A DNA stretch of 5,889 bases from an uncultured delta proteobacterium (lineage in GTDB: Bacteria; Desulfobacterota; Syntrophorhabdia; Syntrophorhabdales; Syntrophorhabdaceae), in the NCBI GenBank assembly GCA_903872255.1, contig CAIQJW010000151.1, positions 1-5,889 on the forward strand. The letters run 5' to 3'. The position numbers and the translations under genes were made by a program. Position 1 is the first letter of the stretch. Each line of letters starts with the position of its first letter. The notes beneath the pieces were generated by a model. The model had not been told where the DNA came from. It did not search any database and worked only from the letters and a program-made list of their open reading frames with translations. Shown here in pieces: positions 1 through 5,818 of this stretch.

Positions 1-52
1 ATTTCCTCAGGTCATCAATTTCTTTATCGGTCAGCTTTTCAGCATCAAACAT
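1..52 (-). CDS. 5' end of an unidentified gene downstream of nth (partial)
   Basis: An ATG at 52-50 on the minus strand opens a frame that runs off the left edge of the window, giving 17 residues: MFDAEKLTDKEIDDLRK. It begins one base after the nth stop codon (TAA at 56-54). A GGAGG lies 8 bases upstream, inside the last codons of nth, so translational coupling to nth is likely. The visible peptide is acidic, polar and probably helical, with no signal peptide or membrane segment. It is too short to assign a family and I do not recognise it. The start is well supported by the ribosome binding site and the tight junction; the function is unknown. Confidence 0.7.
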   Translation of the reverse strand, partial: MFDAEKLTDKEIDDLRK

Positions 53-53
53 T

Positions 54-686
54 TTACTTGCCTCCCATGGAGTAATAATCGCAATCTTCGCGCAAGAGAC
101 AGCGCGGACAATAGGGTTTTTTTGCCTTACAGATATACCGCCCGTGAACTATTACAAGAAGGGAGAATGGCATCCAGGACGCCATCGGGACGATAGATCT
201 CAGGTCGGTTTCTATCTTCTCAGGGTCTGTCTTCGCCGTAAACCCGAGCCTTCCCGATACACGAGCGACATGGGTATCGACAATCACGCCCGGCTTGTTG
301 TATGCGAGGCCGACGATCATATTGGCTGATTTCCGGCCAATTCCCTTTACCGTGGCAAACGTATCGATATCATCGGGAACATTGCCGTTGAACCTTTTCA
401 GTAGATCAGCAGCTATGTTCTTGATCGCCTTGGCCTTGTTCCGGTAAAAACCGGTCGGGCGTATATCTTCTTCTAATTCGGCGGCCGGCGCGTTGATGTA
501 GTCCTCGGCCGTCCTAAATTTCCTGAACAGCTCTTTTGTCACAGTGTTCACCCGCTCGTCGGTGCACCGGGCAGACAATACCGTGGCGATAACAAGCTCC
601 AGGGGATTCGTGTAGGAAAGCTCCACCCGGGGCTCACCGTGCATCTCCTGAAGCCTTTTCAAGATCGAGTCGATATCTTTTTTCAT
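54..686 (-). CDS. nth: Endonuclease III (DNA glycosylase/AP lyase)
   Basis: Cytoplasmic base-excision repair enzyme. It removes oxidised pyrimidines from DNA and cleaves the strand at the abasic site by beta-elimination. Numbering here is from the TTG at 725: the helix-hairpin-helix sequence GIGRKSAN (128-135) carries the Schiff-base lysine K132, and VDTH carries the catalytic aspartate D150. The C-terminal C199-x6-C206-x2-C209-x5-C215 matches the family's 4Fe-4S cluster loop exactly. An open frame extends to a TTG at 725, but I chose the ATG at 686 (residue 14 of the long form). It gives 210 residues, close to the 211 of E. coli Nth, and its N-terminus aligns with that protein. A candidate promoter also overlaps the TTG. 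Neither start has a good Shine-Dalgarno sequence. It lies downstream of polX in the same direction, and an unknown gene follows immediately. Family assignment is near certain; the start is likely. Confidence 0.96.
   Translation of the reverse strand: MKKDIDSILKRLQEMHGEPRVELSYTNPLELVIATVLSARCTDERVNTVTKELFRKFRTAEDYINAPAAELEEDIRPTGFYRNKAKAIKNIAADLLKRFNGNVPDDIDTFATVKGIGRKSANMIVGLAYNKPGVIVDTHVARVSGRLGFTAKTDPEKIETDLRSIVPMASWMPFSLLVIVHGRYICKAKKPYCPRCLLREDCDYYSMGGK
61..65 (-). promoter_or_regulatory. Ribosome binding site inside the 3' end of nth
   Basis: GGAGG on the minus strand lies within the penultimate codons of nth, 8 bases before the ATG at 52. It decides the start of the partial downstream gene and implies co-transcription and coupled translation with nth. 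Confidence 0.7.
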
Positions 687-707
687 AACAGACGATGAGA
701 ACGTAAC

Positions 708-737
708 TTTATACCATTTGGCCAAGAAGATTGTCCA
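708..737 (-). promoter_or_regulatory. Candidate promoter for nth
   Basis: On the minus strand, TGGACA (737-732, five of six to the -35 consensus), an 18-base spacer and TATAAA (713-708, five of six to the -10) predict transcription starting near 701. That is about 15 bases before the chosen nth ATG. It would exclude the TTG start at 725. The -35 falls inside one arm of an inverted repeat. The nth gene may also be read through from polX. Confidence 0.4.
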
Positions 738-820
738 AAGGAAAAAGCGCAGGTACCCTGCATACCATGATTCCGAAACTTGGGGAGCGTGGACAATTCT
801 CTATGCTCTGCGCTTATCCT
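730..820 (-). repeat. Crossing inverted repeats in the polX-nth gap; possible attenuator
   Basis: Two pairs of complementary arms interlock here. AAGCGCAG (745-752) pairs with CTGCGCTT (808-815), and ATTGTCCA (730-737) pairs with TGGACAAT (790-797). A smaller pair, GCATA (760-764) with TATGC (802-806), nests inside the first and extends it. The first stem starts in the polX stop codon. In the minus-strand transcript it is followed by a run of five U (746-742), so it resembles a weak terminator or attenuator with a large loop. Because the two main stems cross, they would either compete or form a pseudoknot. The arms are seen directly; the role is inferred. Confidence 0.45.
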
Positions 821-2523
821 TTTAGGATCTGCGTTACTTCTCCCAAACTGCGCGTGTTCAGGATGTCCTTTTTTTCCTGCCAGCCTTTGCGGGCGGTGCA
901 GACTCCGTAGAAGACCTCTGTGAGGCCGGCTGTGTTATGGGCGTCGGGGTTGATGGAGATGAGAACATTCTTGCTTCTGGCATACGGCAGATGCCGCCAG
1001 TCAATGTCGAGCCTGTAGGGGCTGGCGTTGAGCTCGATCACCTTGTTGTGCCGTGCCGCCTCATCGATAATAACCTTCATATCGATATCGTAGCCTTCAC
1101 GCGATAAAAGAAGCCTGCCTGTCGGGTGGCCGAGCATGGTCATATACGGGTTGCCGATCGCGGCGATGATCCGCGCCATCTGCTCGTCCCTCGCGAGCCT
1201 GAAATTCGAATGGACCGAGGCGATGACGAAATCGAAGCCCTTCAGGATATCTTCGTCGTAATCGAGACTTCCGTCCGGCAGGATATCGCTTTCGATGCCT
1301 TTAAATATATGGAAATCGAACCATTTCTCATTGAGAGAATCAATGAGATCCCACTGTCGCCTCACGTCGTCCGTTTTGAGGCCGCCCGCATAATAGGCGC
1401 TTTTGCTGTGGTCTGATATGCCGATGTACCTGAACCCCAGCCCCCTGGCGGCCTCGGCCATGTTCTCGACGGAATCCGAACCGTCCGAGAAATTCGTGTG
1501 TACGTGGAACACACCCTGTATATCTTTTTCGCGGACCAGTTCGGGGATCGTGCGGGCCTCGGCGGCCTCGATCTCCCCCATATCCTCGCGTATCTCCGGA
1601 GGGACGTATTGAAGGCCCAGTCTCTCGTAGACCTGTTTCTCGGAGTCAGCCGCCACAAACGTTTCCCCGTGGAAAAGCCCGTACTCATTGAGCTTTAGGC
1701 CCAATTGTTTGGCTATGCCCCTTAAGCGAACATTATGCTCCTTGCTCCCCGTAAAGTACATAAGGGCAAAGGGGAACTCATGGGGCTCGACAATGCGCAG
1801 GTCAGCATCGATACCGGAGATGAGCCGGACGGACGTTTTGGTGTCACCGGTGAGATATATCTCTTCTATTTCTGTAAGTGTCGTGAAAGCCAGCGACAGC
1901 GCATCCCTGTCACCTCCTGCCACGAGGATATCCATGTCGCGAATGACCTCTTTTCTCCTGCGGATGCTCCCGCATATTTCAACAGAACTGCCGGGCGCTT
2001 TCTCAGTTAATTTATCCCGAATGGCCAAAGCCTGCGTGTAAACATCGGCGAACAGGTGTTCGCCCTTGTGCTGCTTCATGAACTCTATGCCCTTGAGTAT
2101 CTTCTCCTGGGTCTTCTCGCCAAAACCGGTGAGATTGACAAGCCGGTTCTCCCGGCAGGCATATTCAAGCTCTCCGACCGTCGTGATCGCGAAGGTCTCA
2201 AAAAGGAGCTTGATCTTCCTCGGCCCGAGATTCGGGATCCCGGTCAATTCCAGAAGCGATTCGGGTAATTCCTTTTTCAGCTCCTCGTAGTATTGGATCT
2301 TCCCCGTTGCAAAATACTCGTTTATCTTTGAACCGATCGCCTCGCCGATACCGCGTATCTCGCGCACACGCCCTTCTGTTATGATCTGGTCAAGGTCCGT
2401 AAGGTTATCTGACAGGGCGCGCGCGGCCTTGGCATACGCCCGGCACTTAAAGGCATTTTCTCCCTTTATCTCGAGGAGCCTGCCGATGTCTTCAAGAATA
2501 CTGACGATATTAGTTGTTGGCAT
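814..2523 (-). CDS. polX: Bacterial DNA polymerase X with C-terminal PHP domain
   Basis: Cytoplasmic repair polymerase that fills short gaps. In characterised homologues such as Bacillus subtilis PolX, the PHP domain adds metal-dependent 3'-5' exonuclease and end-processing activity. Residues are numbered from the in-frame ATG at 2553. An N-terminal HhH/8-kDa-like region (about 11-165) includes GIGEAIGSKI, GIPNLGPRKI and GFGEKTQEKI. The nucleotidyltransferase motif GSIRRRKEVIRDMDI holds D206 and D208, and DADLRIV gives D251, completing the catalytic triad. The palm/thumb GDTK and FTGSKEHN motifs are present. The PHP domain (about 345-579) keeps all expected metal ligands: H350/H352, D357, D381/H382, E421, H448, H476 and D537/H539, so both activities look intact. 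I chose the second ATG at 2523 (569 residues) because it aligns with the family N-terminus (B. subtilis PolX is about 570). The ATG at 2553 would add ten unconserved residues. Neither has a Shine-Dalgarno sequence. Confidence 0.96.
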   Translation of the reverse strand: MPTTNIVSILEDIGRLLEIKGENAFKCRAYAKAARALSDNLTDLDQIITEGRVREIRGIGEAIGSKINEYFATGKIQYYEELKKELPESLLELTGIPNLGPRKIKLLFETFAITTVGELEYACRENRLVNLTGFGEKTQEKILKGIEFMKQHKGEHLFADVYTQALAIRDKLTEKAPGSSVEICGSIRRRKEVIRDMDILVAGGDRDALSLAFTTLTEIEEIYLTGDTKTSVRLISGIDADLRIVEPHEFPFALMYFTGSKEHNVRLRGIAKQLGLKLNEYGLFHGETFVAADSEKQVYERLGLQYVPPEIREDMGEIEAAEARTIPELVREKDIQGVFHVHTNFSDGSDSVENMAEAARGLGFRYIGISDHSKSAYYAGGLKTDDVRRQWDLIDSLNEKWFDFHIFKGIESDILPDGSLDYDEDILKGFDFVIASVHSNFRLARDEQMARIIAAIGNPYMTMLGHPTGRLLLSREGYDIDMKVIIDEAARHNKVIELNASPYRLDIDWRHLPYARSKNVLISINPDAHNTAGLTEVFYGVCTARKGWQEKKDILNTRSLGEVTQILKG

Positions 2524-2529
2524 GCAATA

Positions 2530-2558
2530 ATCGTAATGTCGACTCTGCGGCATGTCAA
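2530..2558 (-). promoter_or_regulatory. Candidate polX promoter (possibly leaderless transcript)
   Basis: On the minus strand, a perfect -35 TTGACA (2558-2553), a 17-base spacer and TACGAT (2535-2530, four of six) predict a start 6-7 bases downstream. That is the A of the ATG at 2523. This agrees with the lack of a Shine-Dalgarno sequence there and would make the message leaderless. A second -10-like TATTAT (2565-2560) lies the same distance before the ATG at 2553, but without a good -35. Confidence 0.4.
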
Positions 2559-2567
2559 CATAATACC

Positions 2568-2602
2568 GGCGAAAGGCTAACGGCTAAAGGCTAAAGGCGA
2601 AA
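2568..2602 (+). repeat. Five tandem 7-bp repeats, consensus GGCKAAM
   Basis: Five uninterrupted heptamers start at 2568, 2575, 2582, 2589 and 2596. They are two GGCGAAA, one GGCTAAC and two GGCTAAA, varying only at positions 4 and 7. They lie just upstream of the polX -35 and are mirrored by an inverted block at 2679-2713. The exact 7-base period is seen directly; the function is unknown. Confidence 0.9.
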
Positions 2603-2678
2603 GCGCGGAAATAGCTAATCGCCGGCCGACTACCCTGGTTAAGCTTTTTTGCTTCTATAGGCATTGTTCCGCTTATCC

Positions 2679-2713
2679 GTTAGCCTTTCGCCTTTCGCCT
2701 TTCGCCGTTTGCC
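2679..2713 (-). repeat. Second block of five 7-bp repeats, inverted orientation
   Basis: Read on the minus strand this is the same heptamer family as 2568-2602: three GGCGAAA, one GGCTAAC and one GGCAAAC, starting every 7 bases. Together with the first block it forms a 35-bp imperfect inverted repeat around a 76-bp spacer (2603-2678) in which I see no gene. The spacer has only a small AAGC-TTTTTT-GCTT hairpin (2641-2654). Pairing mismatches occur mainly at heptamer position 4. Confidence 0.9.
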
Positions 2714-2723
2714 GCTAATTTTC

Positions 2724-2752
2724 TTGCATTCGCTTATGGGTTCGGGTATGCT
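2724..2752 (+). promoter_or_regulatory. Weak candidate promoter for the small plus-strand gene
   Basis: TTGCAT (2724-2729), a 17-base spacer and TATGCT (2747-2752) would start transcription near 2759, about 12 bases before the GTG at 2771. Only three and four positions match consensus, so this is a suggestion. A short dyad GTTCG (2740-2744) / CGAAC (2754-2758) surrounds the -10. Confidence 0.25.
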
Positions 2753-2760
2753 TCGAACAG

Positions 2761-2764
2761 AGGA
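2761..2764 (+). promoter_or_regulatory. Ribosome binding site supporting the GTG start at 2771
   Basis: AGGA, part of AGAGGA at 2759-2764, sits 6 bases before GTG at 2771. It is the main argument that the small plus-strand frame is translated and starts there, since no ATG is available in frame nearby. Confidence 0.55.
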
Positions 2765-2770
2765 AAACCC

Positions 2771-2989
2771 GTGCCAGCAAAGAAAAAAACGCTCTATTAC
2801 ACCGAACCGCTCTTTAACGAACTCAAGAAGGATTATTGCTATGTCTGCGGTAAACGGATAAAAGAAAATGAAGGGCTTAACGTAGGCAATAACGTGTGGC
2901 GACACAAGATATGCAAACCCGGCAGCGCCCACTGGCTCCGCAGCACCCTCGCAAACGACGAAGCAACTCTGGCGATATTCAAATCTTAG
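2771..2989 (+). CDS. Small hypothetical protein with CxxC/HxxC putative zinc site (72 aa)
   Basis: I do not recognise the family. The 72-residue product starts with GTG preceded by AGAGGA at good spacing and ends with TAG. It has a basic N-terminus, then C23-x2-C26 followed by G27 (CYVCGKRI), and 18 residues later H45-x2-C48 (HKIC). This is a plausible single CCHC zinc-binding site of the treble-clef or LIM-like kind. Aromatic and glycine residues lie between the knuckles, and a short C-terminal helix may occupy about 54-70. There is no signal peptide or membrane segment, so it is probably cytoplasmic; nucleic-acid or protein binding is possible but unproven. It is transcribed divergently from polX and converges on hppA. 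A longer open frame (138 codons) overlaps it on the other strand, but lacks a ribosome binding site and any recognisable motif. Gene reality is likely; function is unknown. Confidence 0.65.
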   Translation: MPAKKKTLYYTEPLFNELKKDYCYVCGKRIKENEGLNVGNNVWRHKICKPGSAHWLRSTLANDEATLAIFKS

Positions 2990-3177
2990 AGAGCTCCCGC
3001 GTGTTACCCTCCCCCTTATTATCGTTACCTTAACTTTTTTCTTATCACCTATCATTCAAAGCGGCTTTTATTGCATTTTCGAGCATAACATGCCGCCGTC
3101 ATACCGGACTTGGAGACTGTGTCGCAAACATTTTCCGCCGGAAACGTGCAAACCACCGGAATAAACCACCGTCCGTC

Positions 3178-3197
3178 ATTCCCGCGAAAGCGGGAAT
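3178..3197. repeat. Short palindrome ATTCCCGC-GAAA-GCGGGAAT (REP-like dispersed repeat)
   Basis: A perfect 8-bp inverted repeat closes a GAAA tetraloop within a GTCATTCCCGC...GCGGGAATCC context. From memory, this sequence type is a dispersed intergenic repeat in many proteobacterial genomes and resembles the Neisseria dRS3 element (ATTCCC-N8-GGGAAT). Only one copy is in the window, so its dispersed nature is inferred. A partial look-alike, CCGTCATACCGG, begins at 3096. The rest of the gene-free stretch 2990-3177 holds only a small TTTCC-GCC-GGAAA hairpin (3132-3144). Confidence 0.65.
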
Positions 3198-3209
3198 CCC
3201 CCCACCTGG

Positions 3210-3230
3210 AACGTTGAACTTAGAACTTAG
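3210..3230 (+). repeat. Three 7-bp units AACGTTG / AACTTAG / AACTTAG
   Basis: Three consecutive heptamers, the last two identical and the first differing at three positions, lie just left of the terminator. They share the 7-base period of the GGCKAAM blocks near polX but not their sequence. Confidence 0.6.
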
Positions 3231-3233
3231 TAC

Positions 3234-3268
3234 AAAAAAAAGGCGCCTGGAATCAGGCGCCTTTTTTT
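3234..3268. terminator. Strong bidirectional intrinsic terminator
   Basis: AGGCGCCTG (3241-3249) and CAGGCGCCT (3254-3262) form a perfect 9-bp GC-rich stem around a GAAT loop. Eight A precede it (3234-3241) and seven T follow it (3262-3268), so it has a U-tract in both directions. It lies 14 bases beyond the hppA stop codon and ends hppA transcription. It can also stop the convergent small gene that ends at 2989. Confidence 0.95.
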
Positions 3269-3282
3269 ATTCGCTTTTAATT

Positions 3283-5721
3283 CTAGTCAAGGCTCTCGTC
3301 GCCGATCCTCATACCGTAGAATGAACGATAGATGAAGACGAGCGCGACAATGAAGAAAACACCGCCGATCACATACTTCGCCGTCTGGCTCTGAATAGTC
3401 ACTGCGATCTCTGTCGCGAGGAGGCCGAACAGCGTGGTGAATTTAATGACCGGGTTCATCGACACTGAAGATGTGTCTTTAAAGGGGTCGCCAACGGTGT
3501 CGCCGACAACTGCCGCTTCGTGAAGCGGCGTTCCCTTTTCTTTCAGGTCAACTTCAACGATCTTCTTGGCGTTATCCCATGCGCCACCGGCATTGGCCAT
3601 AAATATGGCCTGATAGAGGCCGAAGAATGCGATAGCTACCAGGTAGCCGATGAAGAAATACGGGTTGAAAAAAGCCAGTGCGAGGGTCATGAAAAAGACA
3701 ACGATGAAGATGTTCCACATACCTTTCTGAGCGTACTGGGTACAGATCTTCACGACTTCTTTACTGTCCTCTATAGAAGCCTCTTCCTTGTCAAGGTGAA
3801 TATTATTCTTAATGAAAACGACGGCTCTGTAAGCACCTGTCGTGACGGCCTGTGTCGCCGCACCGGTAAACCAGTAGATGACAGCGCCGCCCATGAGAAG
3901 GCCCAGAATGATCGTAGGCTGAACAAGGCTCAAATGAGCGACTACGTTGCCGTACAGGTTCTCAAGGAGAATAATGATACCGAAAACCATCGTAGTTGCA
4001 CCAACAACGGCGGTACCAATGAGAACGGGTTTTGCCGTGGCTTTAAAGGTATTGCCTGCCCCGTCAGCCTCTTCGAGATAATCTTTGGCGACGGCAAAGT
4101 TAGGTTCGAAACCAAAAGTATTTTTGATATCTTCTTTGATGTTCGGATACGATTCAATTCTCGACAGCTCATACACCGACTGAGCGTTATCGGAAACAGG
4201 ACCGTAACTGTCAACTGCAATTGTCACAGGGCCCATGCCGAGAAAACCGAAGGCAACGAGACCGAACGCGAAAACGGGAGCCGCAAAAGCAAACTTCGCA
4301 GGCATAAGAGCCATTATCGAGGGATGCTGCGAAACAAGATATGAGATGAACATAAGGACCAAGATTACGAGGCCTTCCCAGAAAGCTGAAAAGTTACCGG
4401 CAACAAATCCGGAGAGGATGTCAAGCGATGCGCCGCCATGGCGTGCCGCGCTGACCACTTCCTGAACGTGCCGTGATTTCGTACTCGTAAATATCTTGGT
4501 AAACTCCGGGATCAAAGCGCCTGCGATAGTACCGCAGGAGATGATTATGGCGAGTGCCCACCACAAGCCCGGATACTGAGCCGCACTAAGGTCACCGAGA
4601 AGCATATAGCTCGCCCAGAAGGTGACAACGATCGCGACAATCGAAGTGATCCATACCAGGTTGGTAAGGGGCTGTTCGAAATCGAATTTTGTCTTTGAAC
4701 CGAAAACCGAAGACGTGATGCCCCTGTTGATGAAGTAGGAAACAAGGGAGGTAATGATCATGAGAATACGCATTGCAAAGATCCAGATGATCAGGGTGGC
4801 TGACATCATCGGGTTTGCTGCAAGGGCCAAAGCCAAAAAGGTGACGAGAGCAACGCCGGTTACGCCGTAAGTCTCGAAGCCGTCAGCTGTGGGGCCGACA
4901 CTGTCGCCAGCGTTGTCACCGGTACAGTCGGCGATAACACCAGGGTTCTTGGGGTCATCTTCGGGAAGATGGAAGACGATCTTCATAAGGTCGGAACCGA
5001 TGTCGGCGATCTTCGTGAAGATACCACCGGCGATCCTGAGTGCGCTTGCGCCAAGGGATTCACCGATCGCGAAACCGATGAAGCTGGGACCAACGAGGTC
5101 TTTCGGAAGGAACACAAGGATGCATATCATGAAGAAGAGCTCAACGCTGACTAGAAGAAGACCAACGCTCATACCTGATGTCAACGGAATATTGACAACT
5201 TCAACCGGTCTGCCGCGAAGAGATGCAAAAGCGGTCCGGGAATTTGCCCAGGTATTGATCCTCATACCGAACCATGCAACACCGTAGGAACCGAGGATGC
5301 CGAGGATCGAGCAAATAAGGATGATGGCCATTTTGCCAAAGGGAGCACCGGACAACCCCATAAAGTAATAGACCATACATGCAGCGATCAAAACCCAGAG
5401 TATTAATAGAAATTTGCCCTGCTGGGCGAGATACGACTTACAGGTTTCCCAGATAATAGCGGAAACGTCAAGCATGGACTTATGTGCAGGCATGTTCTTT
5501 GTCTGGTTTGCCTGAATAACACTAAATATCAGGCCAATAATGCAGATAATGATACCGAAATACATGATGCTGATGCCGCTCACCACGCTACCGAAAAGAT
5601 TGAATGAAACCATTGAAAGATCCGGCAGAACGATGTCCGCTTCACCGGCGAATGCCGGCAAGGCGACAAGCATAAACATGAATAATAACGATGCGGTACT
5701 CAAAGCTTTTTTGATGCTCAT
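3283..5721 (-). CDS. hppA: Membrane-bound ion-pumping pyrophosphatase (divergent, K+-independent H+-PPase type)
   Basis: Integral membrane enzyme that hydrolyses PPi and pumps ions, probably H+, out of the cytoplasm. It has 812 residues and about sixteen hydrophobic helices after a Sec-like leader (1-25; KK, hydrophobic core, PAFA-GEA). PPi/Mg ligands are conserved: K237, D240 and D244 (FTKIADIGSD), E254/D255, D265, D269 and D273 (IAD...GDNAGD), D504 and D511/N512 (DSYGPVSDN), D716/N717/K719 (WDNAKK), D741/D745/K748/D749 (GDTVGDPFKD) and K760. K560 in GNTFKA occupies the site where lysine replaces the K+ requirement. E283 lies in helix 6 (GFETYGV). The usual ADLVGKVE segment is changed to SDLMKIVF and is one residue shorter. 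This fits the distant Na+-regulated H+-PPase subfamily described from Chlorobium limicola and Cellulomonas fimi. Stand-alone gene with strong promoter, AGGAGG site and terminator. Ion specificity cannot be proven from sequence. Confidence 0.96.
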   Translation of the reverse strand: MSIKKALSTASLLFMFMLVALPAFAGEADIVLPDLSMVSFNLFGSVVSGISIMYFGIIICIIGLIFSVIQANQTKNMPAHKSMLDVSAIIWETCKSYLAQQGKFLLILWVLIAACMVYYFMGLSGAPFGKMAIILICSILGILGSYGVAWFGMRINTWANSRTAFASLRGRPVEVVNIPLTSGMSVGLLLVSVELFFMICILVFLPKDLVGPSFIGFAIGESLGASALRIAGGIFTKIADIGSDLMKIVFHLPEDDPKNPGVIADCTGDNAGDSVGPTADGFETYGVTGVALVTFLALALAANPMMSATLIIWIFAMRILMIITSLVSYFINRGITSSVFGSKTKFDFEQPLTNLVWITSIVAIVVTFWASYMLLGDLSAAQYPGLWWALAIIISCGTIAGALIPEFTKIFTSTKSRHVQEVVSAARHGGASLDILSGFVAGNFSAFWEGLVILVLMFISYLVSQHPSIMALMPAKFAFAAPVFAFGLVAFGFLGMGPVTIAVDSYGPVSDNAQSVYELSRIESYPNIKEDIKNTFGFEPNFAVAKDYLEEADGAGNTFKATAKPVLIGTAVVGATTMVFGIIILLENLYGNVVAHLSLVQPTIILGLLMGGAVIYWFTGAATQAVTTGAYRAVVFIKNNIHLDKEEASIEDSKEVVKICTQYAQKGMWNIFIVVFFMTLALAFFNPYFFIGYLVAIAFFGLYQAIFMANAGGAWDNAKKIVEVDLKEKGTPLHEAAVVGDTVGDPFKDTSSVSMNPVIKFTTLFGLLATEIAVTIQSQTAKYVIGGVFFIVALVFIYRSFYGMRIGDESLD

Positions 5722-5727
5722 CTATAA

Positions 5728-5733
5728 CCTCCT
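5728..5733 (-). promoter_or_regulatory. Strong ribosome binding site of hppA
   Basis: AGGAGG, within AAGGAGGTT on the minus strand, lies 6 bases before the ATG at 5721. It is close to the ideal anti-16S complement and fixes the start, so the Sec-like leader peptide is part of the translated protein. Confidence 0.9.
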
Positions 5734-5788
5734 TGATTAATGATAATGAATAACCTTAGTTCCCTGAACCGGTACGGATTTGTTCCCT

Positions 5789-5818
5789 ATTTTAAACATT
5801 TTCTTTTTGGAATGTCAA
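5789..5818 (-). promoter_or_regulatory. hppA promoter
   Basis: On the minus strand, a perfect -35 TTGACA (5818-5813), an 18-base A-rich spacer and TAAAAT (5794-5789, five of six) predict a start near 5782 and a leader of about 60 bases. AGGGAAC occurs at 5788-5782, over the start, and again at 5765-5759 in the leader. A dyad ACAAT-N5-ATTGT (5839-5853) lies upstream of the -35. These are possible regulator sites, but no family can be named. I see no gene between 5722 and 5889. Confidence 0.7.

Noticed and set aside
687..725. N-terminal extension of nth to the TTG at 725
   Set aside because: The 13 extra residues do not align with the family, there is no Shine-Dalgarno sequence, and the candidate nth promoter overlaps this segment.
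1362..1688. A 108-codon minus-strand frame within polX
   Set aside because: It is an out-of-frame shadow of the PHP domain of polX, arginine-rich and without motifs.
2568..2713. CRISPR array
   Set aside because: The repeats are 7 bp, directly adjacent and without spacers between them; the two blocks are inverted relative to each other and no cas gene is present.
2639..3055. A 138-codon minus-strand frame covering the small gene and one repeat block
   Set aside because: There is no ribosome binding site before its ATG, its C-terminus is translated heptamer repeat, and the opposite strand has a better start and a Cys/His motif.
2990..3282. tRNA, small RNA or decayed gene in the gap before hppA
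   Set aside because: No cloverleaf, TTC-arm-like sequence or recognisable protein remnant was seen; only repeats and the terminator are supportable.
3520..4344. A 274-codon open frame on the plus strand
   Set aside because: It lies wholly antisense within hppA, whose motifs are clear across the same bases. It has no recognisable domain and no supported start, and is explained by hppA codon bias.
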